NCBI GenBank assembly: GCA_037440065.1
Contig: JBBIUV010000015.1
Location: 806,001 to 870,000, forward strand
DNA: 64,000 nt
Reading direction: 5' to 3'
From: UBA1563 sp037440065
GTDB taxonomy: Bacteria; Bacteroidota; Ignavibacteria; Ignavibacteriales; Ignavibacteriaceae
The position numbers and the translations under genes are program-made. The notes under the pieces were generated by a model. The model worked only from the letters and a program-made list of their open reading frames with translations, was not told where the DNA came from and did no database searches. Below are positions 8,611 to 17,495 of this stretch, in pieces (the stretch's first letter is position 1; every line of letters starts with the position of its first letter).

Positions 8611-9699
8611 TTACTTTTTTAGTGATAGAAGTTGTTCTCTGATTTTCTGATAACCAGGTTTTATTACATTGTAAATATATTTAAGTCTTTCTTCATGATG
8701 AAGAAAGGCTGATTTCATAGCGTTAATAGTGATCTTTTCAACATCATCTAACGAAAGATTAAAATGTTCCGTAGCCAAAACAAATTCTTTTGTCATCGTG
8801 GTATCACTCATCAATCGGTCATCGGTATTTAAGGTTAAACGGAATTTTAGTTTATTTAAATAACCGAAAGGATGATTTTCAAGTTTGTCAATCGCGCCTG
8901 TGTGAACATTACTTAAGAGGCAGATCTCGATCGGAATTCTTTTATCCAAAATGTATTGAGCTAAATCGCCCATGCTGATAAAATTACCATCTTTATCAAA
9001 GGTGATGTCTTCAAGAATTCTCGTACCATGCCCGATGCGATGCGCTCCGCACCATTGGATTGCCTGCCAGATAGATTCCTTTCCAAATGCTTCACCGGCA
9101 TGAATCGTAATATTAAAATTCTCACGTTGGCAGAATTGAAATGCATCAATATGTTTCTTCGGAGGATAGCCGCCTTCTTCGCCGGCTAAATCAAAGCCAA
9201 CAACTCCGCGGTTGCGGTAGTTTACGGCTAGTTCCGCAAACTCAAGTGCGTTTTTCATATTGCGCATTGCACAGATTATTAATCCGTATCCAACGCCAAA
9301 ATCTCTTTTCCCTTTTTCCAATCCTTCTAAAACCGCATTCACTACATCGTCATAATGTAAACCTTTAGAAGTATGGAAAACCGGAGCGAAACGGGTTTCA
9401 ACGTAGCAAACTCCGTCATTTTTCATGTCCTCCATCATCTCGTATGCGATGCGGCTTAAAGATTCCTTTGTTTGCATTACTGCAATGGTATGTTCAAATC
9501 CTTGTAAATATTCAACTAAATTTCCTTTATTGGCTCCCCGGTGAAACCATTCTCCAAGTTCTTTCGCGTTATCGGTAGGGAGTTTATTATACTTTAATTC
9601 CTTAGCAAGTTCAATTATTGTAGAAGCTCTTAATCCGCCGTCAAGGTGATCGTGGAGTAAAACTTTAGGTACAAACCGAATAATTTCTTCAGTGTTCAA
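8611..9699 (-). CDS. add: Adenosine deaminase
   Basis: This zinc amidohydrolase turns adenosine into inosine. Metal and catalytic residues are visible: HDHLDGGLRAS (first zinc histidines, residues ~16-26), NITIHAGEAFGKES (zinc His and catalytic-region Glu), HRIGHGTRI (catalytic His) and LTLNTDDRLMSDT (zinc Asp and neighbour). The 362 residues fit the family. The start is TTG, supported by an excellent AGGTGA ribosome site five bases upstream and by a promoter only ~20 bases further out. It is first in the unit add-unknown-hutU-serA. Adenine deaminase-type activity is possible but less likely from the motif set. Confidence 0.92.
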   Translation of the reverse strand: MNTEEIIRFVPKVLLHDHLDGGLRASTIIELAKELKYNKLPTDNAKELGEWFHRGANKGNLVEYLQGFEHTIAVMQTKESLSRIAYEMMEDMKNDGVCYVETRFAPVFHTSKGLHYDDVVNAVLEGLEKGKRDFGVGYGLIICAMRNMKNALEFAELAVNYRNRGVVGFDLAGEEGGYPPKKHIDAFQFCQRENFNITIHAGEAFGKESIWQAIQWCGAHRIGHGTRILEDITFDKDGNFISMGDLAQYILDKRIPIEICLLSNVHTGAIDKLENHPFGYLNKLKFRLTLNTDDRLMSDTTMTKEFVLATEHFNLSLDDVEKITINAMKSAFLHHEERLKYIYNVIKPGYQKIREQLLSLKK

Positions 9700-9719
9700 A
9701 ATTCACCTCATTTTTATTT

Positions 9720-9750
9720 CAAAAATATCCTTTTTACGCAGTAAAAGCAA
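9720..9750 (-). promoter_or_regulatory. Bacteroidota-type promoter for add
   Basis: Read on the minus strand: TTG, a 20-base spacer, then TATTTTTG, matching the -33/-7 consensus TTG-N19/21-TAnnTTTG. The predicted transcript starts about 10-15 bases before the TTG start codon of add, leaving just the ribosome site in the leader. Confidence 0.8.
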
Positions 9751-9850
9751 CGAAGTGGATTGGACTTTCAAGATTAATGAAATATTGAATTCTACGCTCA
9801 AGGAAACAATTCAACTTTTATACAAACTTAGGCGAAATTTTCTGTTACGC

Positions 9851-9881
9851 TTGACTTAACAATCCCAAATAAGTAAGTTTG
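9851..9881 (+). promoter_or_regulatory. Bacteroidota-type promoter for the TPR gene at 9912
   Basis: TTG (within TTGACTTAAC), exactly 20 bases, then TAAGTTTG. It lies 31 bases upstream of the ATG at 9912, and a GGAG ribosome site follows. It is divergent from the add promoter 100 bases away. Confidence 0.82.
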
Positions 9882-9911
9882 AAACGACAATAATTTAAAT
9901 ATGGAGAATTA

Positions 9912-11102
9912 ATGAAACGTGTAAATTTTTTTACAGCGATTGTTTTAGGGGCTTTTTTAACTTTTACCGGGTTTCAATGCTCATCAACCGAGATTACGAG
10001 TGGGAAATTATATATACAACAGAAAAATTGGGACAAAGCTATTGAAGCATTGAACAAAGAAGTTGCAAAAAATCCTAAAAGCGATGAAGGCTGTTATCTT
10101 TTAGGGACAGTTTATGCTGAAAAAGAAGATATGGATAAGATGATTGAAAACTATGATAAATCGTTATCGATAAGTAAGAAATACGAAAAAGAAATTGGGA
10201 ATGCAAGAAAATATCACTGGGCGAATTTCTTTAATAGAGGGGTTGCCTTCTTTAACAGAGCCGCTCAACAAGCTAACCGAGACAGCAGTGTAATACAATA
10301 CAACAAATCAATCCTTGCTTTTGAAACTTCACTCAAACTACAGCCGGATTCAATTGATGCTCACAACAATATTGCGTTCATTTATATGAACTTGCAAAAA
10401 TTTGATGAAGCTGTTCCTCATTTCATGAAACTGATTGAGAAGAAAAAATCACCGGACGCTTACAAATACGTTGGGCAGATTTATTACAATAAAGGTACTG
10501 CAGAGAGAACCAAATATGAAGAATCAAAAGTAACTGCAGACAGTCTTTCGGCACTCAGCTATTTTAACAAGGCTATTGAAATTTTAGAAGAAGGTAAAAA
10601 AATTATTCCTAATGATTCCGAAGTTTTGCTATACCTCTCAAATTCCTACATTGCCGCAAATAAAATTGATGTTGCCATCGGTGCTTTCAAAGCGGGTGTT
10701 GATGCTGATCCTGCAAATAAATTTTTCCGCTATAACTACGGAGTTCTTCTTTTAGGAGATAATCAATTTCAAGGTGCGGAAGAACAATTTAAGAAAGCTG
10801 TTGAAATCGATCCAGCATATCAGAATGCAATTTACAATCTTGCAGTTACCTATGTAAAATGGGGAGCTAAAATTGCAAAAGATTATGAAATTGCAAATAA
10901 AGGGAACAAAGATGCTAAGGAAGAAACCCAATCAAAAGAAAAATATAAAGCAGCTTTGCCTTATCTGGAGTCATACGTTCAAAAGAAAAGCGATGATGCA
11001 CAAATCTGGGAACTCTTAGGAAAAGTATATACCGTTATGGGAATGCCTAATGATGCTTCAAACGCATTTAAAAAAGCAGATGCAATTAGAAAAGGTAACT
11101 AA
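9912..11102 (+). CDS. Secreted TPR-repeat protein, possible lipoprotein
   Basis: The N-terminus is a typical export signal (MKRVNFFTAIVLGAFLTFTGFQCSS); a cysteine at residue 23 may be lipidated, though the lipobox is weak because Gln precedes it. The mature part is a series of tetratricopeptide repeats, for example NWDKAIEALNKEVAKNPKS, FDEAVPHFMKLIEKK, IDVAIGAFKAGVDADPAN and FQGAEEQFKKAVEIDPAYQ, about seven to eight units over 370 residues. Such proteins scaffold complexes in the periplasm or at the membrane; no catalytic domain is visible. It has its own promoter and is followed after five bases by the DUF3467 gene. Confidence 0.85.
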   Translation: MKRVNFFTAIVLGAFLTFTGFQCSSTEITSGKLYIQQKNWDKAIEALNKEVAKNPKSDEGCYLLGTVYAEKEDMDKMIENYDKSLSISKKYEKEIGNARKYHWANFFNRGVAFFNRAAQQANRDSSVIQYNKSILAFETSLKLQPDSIDAHNNIAFIYMNLQKFDEAVPHFMKLIEKKKSPDAYKYVGQIYYNKGTAERTKYEESKVTADSLSALSYFNKAIEILEEGKKIIPNDSEVLLYLSNSYIAANKIDVAIGAFKAGVDADPANKFFRYNYGVLLLGDNQFQGAEEQFKKAVEIDPAYQNAIYNLAVTYVKWGAKIAKDYEIANKGNKDAKEETQSKEKYKAALPYLESYVQKKSDDAQIWELLGKVYTVMGMPNDASNAFKKADAIRKGN

Positions 11103-11107
11103 ACAAA

Positions 11108-11428
11108 ATGAATCCTAACGAGCAAAACCAGCAGATCAATATAGAGCTCGGTGAAAAAGAAGCTGAAGGAATTTATTCCAATTTAGCGATAATTACTCAT
11201 TCACCGGCAGAATTTATTTTGGATTTTACACGCATCGTTCCCGGTGTTCCAAAAGCAAAAGTTCATGCCAGGATTATAACCACGCCCCAGCACGCAAAAC
11301 TTTTAATGCGTGCTTTGAAAGATAACATCGACAAATTTGAGCAGCGCTTCGGTGAAATTCATGTTGAAGCTCCGCCAAATCAACAATTCGGTTTTACTCC
11401 TTTCATTAAAGACGAAAAGATTAATTAA
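11108..11428 (+). CDS. DUF3467-family protein
   Basis: The product has 106 residues and no signal peptide. The sequence matches the pattern I associate with DUF3467: an acidic, polar start, then GIYSNLAIITHSPAEFILDF, a proline-containing link and a helix KLLMRALKDNIDKFEQRFGEI. The family is widespread but its function is unknown; the strand-turn-strand plan suggests a small binding domain. It follows the TPR gene after five bases and is probably co-transcribed with it, though one product is exported and the other is not. A strong terminator follows directly. Confidence 0.8.
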   Translation: MNPNEQNQQINIELGEKEAEGIYSNLAIITHSPAEFILDFTRIVPGVPKAKVHARIITTPQHAKLLMRALKDNIDKFEQRFGEIHVEAPPNQQFGFTPFIKDEKIN

Positions 11429-11430
11429 TA

Positions 11431-11465
11431 AAAAAGGCTTATTCGAATCGAATAAGCCTTTTTTT
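11431..11465. terminator. Strong intrinsic terminator after the DUF3467 gene
   Basis: AAAAAGGCTTATTCG, loop AAT, CGAATAAGCCTTTTT: a perfect 15-bp stem with T-run, two bases after the stop codon. It is symmetrical, so it may also act on the other strand. Confidence 0.92.
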
Positions 11466-11601
11466 AATTGTGTCGGGTAACAATTCCCCTTAGAAAAGAT
11501 GTTCTGTAGTTTGATAAATTAGTTTTTATTATTTATGTTTTCATTGGTAATAGAAGCTTGTTCAGCAATTTATTTTGTCACTTAAATATTGAAGGTAGGA
11601 T

Positions 11602-13689
11602 ATGAAATTCTCGCTACTTGCCTCTCGAATACCGGTTCTATTATTTACTTTACTGGTTTCGATTTCACTTATGCAATCTTGTGGAATTAAATCACCGACT
11701 GCACCAACTTGGGATGTCTCTTTAAATCTTCCACTGGTGGATACAACATATTCCATTTTGGATATGATTAAAAAAGACTCGTCTATCGTTAAACCCGATT
11801 ACACTAAAAACGGATTATTAGTTTACAGTACCGTAAAAGATGTTGAAAAAATTGAAGTAAGTGATAAACTGAAGGTGGACGGCTTTTCTACAAATACTTC
11901 TAAACAGATCGGAACAATTTCAATCAATGGTGATTCAACCAAAGCCGATATCGGTTTTAACTGGTCACAACAGGGATTAACTCCCGGGACACAAGTTCCA
12001 ATCTTGGCCGAGAATAATCGTCCGGTTTCCGCAGAACTTTCACCGATCAATCAATTTCAAAGTGCAAAATTTGAATCCGGTTCCATTAACATTACTATAA
12101 AAAATAATTTTGCTCAGCATTGCACTCTTACAGTTAACGGATTGACAATTAAGAATAGCGCGACCAATGAAATTGTAGCACAAACCACAGCCAGTCTTGT
12201 AGTTCCACCGAATTCTACCAAAAGTTTTCCTGCAGTTTCTTTTAATACAAATGTTACTGTTAAAAACCAACTGAAGTTTGAAACAACAGTTTCTATAAGT
12301 GGAAGCGGTACAAATTTAGTAGCTATTCCGCAGACAGCTTTTTCAGTTACTACAAAATTTTCAACATTATCTGTTGCAGAAGCTAGTGCTAAAATCCCAC
12401 AACAAAATCCTGTGGTTATTGACAGTTCAATAACAATGGATGCAGTTTCTGCTCAACCAACAAAATTTAAAACGATAAAAATTGCGACCGGGCGCTTAAA
12501 CATCACCTTAGTGAATAACCTTGATGTTGATGCCAATGTAGTTATGGAAATTGCCAACATGAAGACTCCGGCAAACGTTAAGTACACGGTAAGTAAAACT
12601 ATTTTAAGAAAATCAACTACAAAGTTTGTCGATAATATTTCTCTTACCGACTATTCTTTTGTAAGCTTAGATAACAATCCGACTAATAAAGTAAGTTACA
12701 AAGTAACCTTTACTTCACAAGGTTCAACTGATTATAGAACCATTAAAAAGACTGACGATTTTAAAGCAACGGTTGATTTTAGTGCTCTGGGAATTAAGGA
12801 GTTTACCGGTTTAGTTAAGCCAACTGCGCTTGATGAAACTCGTTCAGCAATAAATCTTGATACGAAAGATCTTCAAGCAAAATTCGGGTTTGGTCAAATT
12901 AATTTTAACAAACCATTGATTGAATTACATTTGGCTCCCTCTGCCGGTGCGAAACTTAATTTTAAGATTAACGGTAGACTTGAAGCGCAAAATTCAATTG
13001 GACAAAAAAATACCCTTAATTTAAATGCCAACACGATGGATAAAACTACGATCACAGAAGCAGACACAGTAATTAAATTAAATGCCGATAGTGTGAGTAA
13101 CTTCTTTAAAAAATTCTCGAGACTTCCTGACTCAATTTTTGTTTTTGCCGGTGGAACATTAAACTCAAATTATCAATCGGTTACCGTTACTAATACCAGT
13201 TTTGTTTCCGGAAGTTCTAAAATTGAGTTCCCGCTTGATCTTGGAATTAGTGATGGACTCTTTACTGATTCGGTTAAAATGGATTTTGATGCCGATAAAC
13301 AAAAGAGAATTCGTGATCTCAACACTTCAGACATGAATTTGATTTTATCGAATGGGTTGGCGGCTTCATTTACTTTTACTGGAAAATTGTATGACAGCTC
13401 CAACAAATTTTTAATGTATTTCCCTCCGAAACACTCTGATCAAGATACGGCTATAACCGTTAGTGGTGGAGTTACTGATGCGAATGGAAATGTAATTACG
13501 AAGACGAATCAAACTGTTACTGTAAAAATTGCAGCAGGTGAATCCGACTTAATTGCCCGTGCAAAATACATGAGGATTCTGATTAAACTGAATACAAGTC
13601 GTTCAACTAATCTTCCCGTCAAATTTAAAACGAAAGATGATATTCGAATTTCAAGTTTCGGCGGCGTTAATTATCATGTAAATCCATAG
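11602..13689 (+). CDS. Large putative surface lipoprotein, unknown function
   Basis: The product has 695 residues and I do not recognise a catalytic domain. The signal sequence ends in SISLMQSCGIKSP, with Cys27 a likely lipid-attachment site. The mature protein is rich in Ser, Thr, Asn and Lys with alternating strands, and looks like several repeated beta-sandwich modules: pairs of phrases such as GSINITIKNNFAQHCTLTVNG and GRLNITLVNNLDVDANVVME are related. The start WDVSLNLPLVDTTYSILDMI resembles N-termini of other Bacteroidota surface lipoproteins. It ends close to a barrel-like gene whose ribosome site overlaps its stop codon, so the two are likely made together. Confidence 0.75.
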   Translation: MKFSLLASRIPVLLFTLLVSISLMQSCGIKSPTAPTWDVSLNLPLVDTTYSILDMIKKDSSIVKPDYTKNGLLVYSTVKDVEKIEVSDKLKVDGFSTNTSKQIGTISINGDSTKADIGFNWSQQGLTPGTQVPILAENNRPVSAELSPINQFQSAKFESGSINITIKNNFAQHCTLTVNGLTIKNSATNEIVAQTTASLVVPPNSTKSFPAVSFNTNVTVKNQLKFETTVSISGSGTNLVAIPQTAFSVTTKFSTLSVAEASAKIPQQNPVVIDSSITMDAVSAQPTKFKTIKIATGRLNITLVNNLDVDANVVMEIANMKTPANVKYTVSKTILRKSTTKFVDNISLTDYSFVSLDNNPTNKVSYKVTFTSQGSTDYRTIKKTDDFKATVDFSALGIKEFTGLVKPTALDETRSAINLDTKDLQAKFGFGQINFNKPLIELHLAPSAGAKLNFKINGRLEAQNSIGQKNTLNLNANTMDKTTITEADTVIKLNADSVSNFFKKFSRLPDSIFVFAGGTLNSNYQSVTVTNTSFVSGSSKIEFPLDLGISDGLFTDSVKMDFDADKQKRIRDLNTSDMNLILSNGLAASFTFTGKLYDSSNKFLMYFPPKHSDQDTAITVSGGVTDANGNVITKTNQTVTVKIAAGESDLIARAKYMRILIKLNTSRSTNLPVKFKTKDDIRISSFGGVNYHVNP

Positions 13690-13699
13690 GAGAATGACG

Positions 13700-15154
13700 A
13701 TGAAAACAATTTTAATATCTGCAATCGCGATTCTTTTTTCAGTACAAATTGCCGCTCAATCAGCCGGATCGATTGGTATTACCGATGCACGTTCCGTTGC
13801 AATGGGAAATACTTATGCAACTGCATCTAAGGGATTAAGTGGATTGGGAACAAATCCCGCAACCATTTTTAACCGAAAAGATTCAACACGAAAATGGGAA
13901 ATTATTACGGTACTTCCTTTGCCTCAATTCGGATTGAAAGTTGGTACCAATTTTTTATCGATCGATGAATTTAATTACTTCTTTGGTGAAAGTTCAGTAA
14001 ACGCAAACGGAGAGAAAGTTGGAAAGTATTTAACAACCGACGATAAATCGCGGTTGACAAACTTATTTGCCGAGGGAGGTACTTTGTTGACGGATATGCA
14101 ATCCACATTGTTTGCTATTTCATTTAAACCAAGCGCAAAAGCGGGTGTTTTTACTTTTGCAATCAGCGATGTATTTGGTTCCAACGTCACATTCCCAAAA
14201 GGTTTAGTAGAATTGTTGATGAACGGAAATACTCCGGGAGATGTTTTCAATTTTAACGATACAAAAATGCAAGCCTGGTGGCTGCGAAAATATTCATTGT
14301 CATGGGCGCATGGAATGAAATTCCTACCGAAACTATTTCAAGATTTCAACTATGGTTTTTCGATGAACATTGTTTCGGGATTTTTCTATGTTGGAATAGA
14401 CAAAATGAATAGTCAATTCAGCACCGGTGCGCAAAACGCACTGACAATAAAAAATGATTTCATGGCGCATTCTTCTTTCTCACCGGATTTTGCCGTACAG
14501 TATAGTTTTGATTCCACTTCAACTAAAGCTAAATCATCTTACGGACCTTTTCCCTCGCCTGCAGGTAACGGATTTGGTTTGGACTTTGGATTTTGGGGAA
14601 AGATTAATGAAGTTTGGTCAGTCGGACTTTCGTTTACCGATCTTGGCAGTGTAAAATGGAAAAAGAATGTGGCTGAGTTCCAGGCTAATACCGAGGTTTT
14701 AATTACAAATTTAGCGGATACCAACCAGACTAGAAATCTTGGCGATAAACTTACCGGTAAGGATTCAAGCAAATTTGTTGGTGAATTAAAAACTTCGCTC
14801 CCATCTGCGATGCACATTGGCGTCTCTTTTCAAGTGGATAAATTTGTGAAAGGATATTTCCCCGGCAAATTGACGATCGTTGCAGATTATAATCAAGGTT
14901 TCAACGATCAATTAAGGAATAGCAAAAAACCAAGATTTTCTGTTGGTGCTGAGTGGATACCATCAAATTGGATTATCGCTTTCCGTACCGGACTCTCATT
15001 CGGCGGATTTGATAAATTCGGTTGGGGCGCCGGTGCCGGACTCGATTTCGGTTTCTTAGAACTTAATGGCGGAACTCCAGATTTCCACTATCTTTTTATG
15101 CCGAACGGAGCAAAAAGAATTTCATTTGCATTTGATTCAAAATGGAAATTTTAA
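13700..15154 (+). CDS. Putative outer-membrane beta-barrel protein (DUF5723/PorV-like)
   Basis: A signal peptide (residues 1-19, ending VQIAAQ) is followed by GSIGITDARSVAMGNTYATA and GLSGLGTNPATIF, the start typical of PorV/FadL-like barrels of Bacteroidota. Many alternating amphipathic strands follow and the chain ends in an aromatic residue (FAFDSKWKF), the usual outer-membrane insertion signal. Two in-frame ATGs exist (13694, 13700); AGGAGA ends right at 13693, so only 13700 has proper spacing, giving 484 residues. Its ribosome site overlaps the stop of the upstream lipoprotein gene, suggesting a surface complex. Substrate or cargo is unknown. Confidence 0.78.
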   Translation: MKTILISAIAILFSVQIAAQSAGSIGITDARSVAMGNTYATASKGLSGLGTNPATIFNRKDSTRKWEIITVLPLPQFGLKVGTNFLSIDEFNYFFGESSVNANGEKVGKYLTTDDKSRLTNLFAEGGTLLTDMQSTLFAISFKPSAKAGVFTFAISDVFGSNVTFPKGLVELLMNGNTPGDVFNFNDTKMQAWWLRKYSLSWAHGMKFLPKLFQDFNYGFSMNIVSGFFYVGIDKMNSQFSTGAQNALTIKNDFMAHSSFSPDFAVQYSFDSTSTKAKSSYGPFPSPAGNGFGLDFGFWGKINEVWSVGLSFTDLGSVKWKKNVAEFQANTEVLITNLADTNQTRNLGDKLTGKDSSKFVGELKTSLPSAMHIGVSFQVDKFVKGYFPGKLTIVADYNQGFNDQLRNSKKPRFSVGAEWIPSNWIIAFRTGLSFGGFDKFGWGAGAGLDFGFLELNGGTPDFHYLFMPNGAKRISFAFDSKWKF

Positions 15155-15169
15155 TTTGAATATTTCAGA

Positions 15170-15202
15170 AAGACATCTCAAGGATTTGGGATGTCTTTTT
15201 TT
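15170..15202 (+). terminator. Intrinsic terminator after the barrel gene
   Basis: AAGACATCTCAA, loop GGAT, TTGGGATGTCTT (one T-G wobble) followed by TTTTTAA, sixteen bases after the stop at 15154. Confidence 0.85.
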
Positions 15203-15275
15203 AATTTTTACGATACATTACAAAGCTCACTCTGACAGACATATCCAACACAAACTTTTAACTTTATAAGAGATT

Positions 15276-15500
15276 ATGAATTACCGCCAGGCAAAAAACG
15301 GCAAACTGATGATAGAAATACTTCCCAACAAATGTGATTTTTGTGGATGCTGTGTTGGAGTTTGTCCGGAAGATGCTATCGAGTTGAAAGAAGCAGAAAT
15401 ATTTATTATCGATGAACGATGTACAAATTGTTCAAAGTGTGTTTGGAGTTGCCCAATTGAAGTGATAAAGTTTAATAAAAATGGGGTTTTCTCAAATTAG
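15276..15500 (+). CDS. 2[4Fe-4S] ferredoxin
   Basis: A 74-residue cytoplasmic electron carrier. Two complete cluster motifs are visible: CDFCGCCVGVCP (C-x2-C-x2-C-x3-CP, starting near residue 20) and CTNCSKCVWSCP (near 49). It has the compact bacterial/clostridial layout with no additional domain. The ribosome site is weak, and an internal Met (residue 12) could be the true start. It lies on the plus strand upstream of the geranylgeranyl-reductase-like gene at 17496, with two minus-strand methyltransferase genes between them; in Methanosarcina a ferredoxin is encoded beside and supplies electrons to such a reductase. Confidence 0.92.
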   Translation: MNYRQAKNGKLMIEILPNKCDFCGCCVGVCPEDAIELKEAEIFIIDERCTNCSKCVWSCPIEVIKFNKNGVFSN

Positions 15501-15514
15501 CTAGAAACTTAAAA

Positions 15515-16366
15515 TTAATTCTTCTTCAGAACTAACAGCTGATATTTCCACAATTTTTTCTTGTACGCCGCATATTGAGATAATCCTGTCTTGTAATGTA
15601 CTCGCGAAAAATAACTTGCCTTCTTGACAAAAACATTGTAAAGGAAAGTTCCGAACATTCCCCAAAATGCTGCAAAGAAAAATTTTACGACAGATGGGTA
15701 AACTTCTTTTGTAACGTCTAATTCTTTTTCAAGTTTGAATCCGGCTTGTTCAGCTTTTTCAGTAAACTCTTGCAAACTTAGAACATCGGAAACTGCCCAA
15801 CCGTTGAACATCAGCCGCATCAATTTACTTTCATTGAAAGCATAATTATAAGATTTAAAACAATCGGCGATGACGATCTTTCCTTCGGGTTTTAAAATTC
15901 TCTTCGCTTCTTTTAAGAAATCGGACTTATCGGTTGCTGTTTGCATACTTTCAATTGCCCAGATAAAATCAAATGAATTATCCGCAAACGAAGTTGCTGT
16001 GTAATTCATTGCCTGAAACGAAACTAGATCACTAACTCCACGTTTTTTAGCGAATTCGGTTGCAGTGTTCGCCTGTTTTTGGCTTAAAGTAATTCCGGTA
16101 ACTTTACATCCAATTTTTTTAGCTAGATAAATTGCTGAACCGCCTACGCCGCAGCCTGCATCAAGCACCGCGTCGGTTGATTTTATATCTCCAATTTTTG
16201 CCAGAAGATTGTTGGTATTAAGAACGGCATCAGCTAAATTTTTGATTCCTTCGCTCCAAATACCATAATGTAGACCCAAAGCTTCCTCGAACTTCCAAAA
16301 TCTCCGGTAATGAACTTCCGTTTGATCGTAATAATTTGCTACATCCTGTGGGGAAAATGTATTCAT
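15515..16366 (-). CDS. SAM-dependent class I methyltransferase (tocopherol/sterol-MT-like), copy 1
   Basis: The SAM-binding fold is clear: VLDAGCGVGGSAIYLAKK (motif I, near residue 67), then GCKVTGITLSQKQ, FDFIWAIESMQTATDK (motif IV region) and RILKPEGKIVIADCF. The N-terminal signature DVANYYDQTEVHYR with LGLHYGIW resembles methyltransferases acting on prenyl, sterol or tocopherol-like lipids. A hydrophobic patch near residues 228-246 (FFFAAFWGMFGTFLYNVFV) could bind membrane or a lipid tail. A closely related paralog lies 138 bases upstream on the same strand. The substrate is unknown; the ferredoxin and reductase neighbours point to an isoprenoid. Confidence 0.85.
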   Translation of the reverse strand: MNTFSPQDVANYYDQTEVHYRRFWKFEEALGLHYGIWSEGIKNLADAVLNTNNLLAKIGDIKSTDAVLDAGCGVGGSAIYLAKKIGCKVTGITLSQKQANTATEFAKKRGVSDLVSFQAMNYTATSFADNSFDFIWAIESMQTATDKSDFLKEAKRILKPEGKIVIADCFKSYNYAFNESKLMRLMFNGWAVSDVLSLQEFTEKAEQAGFKLEKELDVTKEVYPSVVKFFFAAFWGMFGTFLYNVFVKKASYFSRVHYKTGLSQYAAYKKKLWKYQLLVLKKN

Positions 16367-16504
16367 TTATCTCTTTGTTTAATAATTGATTTGATTCCTG
16401 GACATTTAAAGTTAATTAATTAATCTTATAAGAAAAAGTAAACGGCAAAGAACTGAAAAAACTTTCAGTCATTCAGTGTAAAAGATTAAGCTGAAACTCT
16501 CTCG

Positions 16505-17362
16505 TTATTTGTTTTCAAGTTTAAGCACCAACAAGTTGTACGTCCAGAGTTTTCGGTAGTAAGCAATAAATTGTCCGAACCCGGTCTTATAATGATTACG
16601 TGAAAAGTAACCTGCTCTTTTTATAAAAATATTATAAAATATACTCACATACATTCCGAAATAAGAAGCAACAAGTACCCTACGTACAGTTGGAGCAACC
16701 TCCTTAGTAGCATCTCTGTTTTGTACAAAGGAAAAATTTTCCTTTTTTGTTTTGGTTTGAAATTCTTCAATAGTTACAAGTTCTGTAATAGCCCAATAGT
16801 GGTTCATCATTTGCATTGATTTTTTTTCGTTCATGGGATAATTATAGGACTTAAACCAGTCAGATATTAAAAATCTCCCCCCGGGTTTCAAGATTCGTTT
16901 TACTTCTTTAAAGAACTCCGATTTGTCAACAGCAGTTTGCATACTTTCGAGAGCCCATACAACATCAAAAGTATTGTCCGGGAAGGAGGTTTTAGTATAG
17001 TCCATCATCTTGAATGAAACAAGATGACTAACACCATGTTGTTCCGCAAACTTTGATGCTGTCCTCGTTTGTTTTTCACTTAAAGTGATTCCTGTAACTT
17101 TGCAGCCAAGATTCTTCGCCAAAAAAATAGTAGATCCGCCAACCCCGCACCCAGCATCCAGAACGACATCACTCTCTTTTATCTCTCCCATTTTCATAAG
17201 GAGGGAGTTTGTATTGAGAATTGCATCAGAAAGATTTTTTATCCCCTTCTGCCATACACCATAATGCAACCCCATGCTTTTATTCATTTTCCACCAAATC
17301 CGGAAATGGTTATCTGTTTGGTCATAATAATTGGCCACATCTTGTGGTGTAAACTTGTTCAT
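16505..17362 (-). CDS. SAM-dependent class I methyltransferase (tocopherol/sterol-MT-like), copy 2
   Basis: A paralog of the gene at 15515 with the same length and domain plan. Shared blocks include DVANYYDQT, LDAGCGVGGS, GCKVTGITLS, ESMQTA and, near the end, YFSRNHYKTG and LLVLK; at least half of all positions agree by eye. Motif I begins near residue 67. The acidic residue of the motif after FKEVKRILKPGG is retained (LISDWFKSYNYP). An AGGAT ribosome site lies upstream of the ATG. The tandem pair probably arose by local duplication, and divergence suggests two successive methylations or two substrates rather than simple dosage. Confidence 0.85.
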   Translation of the reverse strand: MNKFTPQDVANYYDQTDNHFRIWWKMNKSMGLHYGVWQKGIKNLSDAILNTNSLLMKMGEIKESDVVLDAGCGVGGSTIFLAKNLGCKVTGITLSEKQTRTASKFAEQHGVSHLVSFKMMDYTKTSFPDNTFDVVWALESMQTAVDKSEFFKEVKRILKPGGRFLISDWFKSYNYPMNEKKSMQMMNHYWAITELVTIEEFQTKTKKENFSFVQNRDATKEVAPTVRRVLVASYFGMYVSIFYNIFIKRAGYFSRNHYKTGFGQFIAYYRKLWTYNLLVLKLENK

Positions 17363-17460
17363 TTTATCCTCTTGTTAATAATTGCGAGCATTTTTGTGCC
17401 TATAAAATTAATTAATAAATGGGTTAAGTAAAAGCGGGCGGAAAAGAAGATGAAAATTTT

Positions 17461-17468
17461 TATCTTTG
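17461..17468 (+). promoter_or_regulatory. Possible -7 element of the reductase gene promoter
   Basis: TATCTTTG fits the TAnnTTTG element seen at other genes here, but no TTG lies 19-21 bases upstream. If functional, transcription would begin after the TTG at 17466, so that codon could not be the start, favouring the TTG at 17496. Confidence 0.35.
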
Positions 17469-17495
17469 CTCTACATAAATAAAGAAAAAATTGAT

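Noticed and set aside
11544..11577. TTG ... TATTTTG upstream of the 695-residue lipoprotein as a promoter
   Set aside because: The spacer is 24 bases and the -7 element lacks one T, so it does not meet the pattern seen elsewhere.
16452..16469. Hairpin ACTGAAA-AAAC-TTTCAGT between the two methyltransferase genes
   Set aside because: Short AT-rich stem with no T-run on either strand; not supported as a terminator or regulator.
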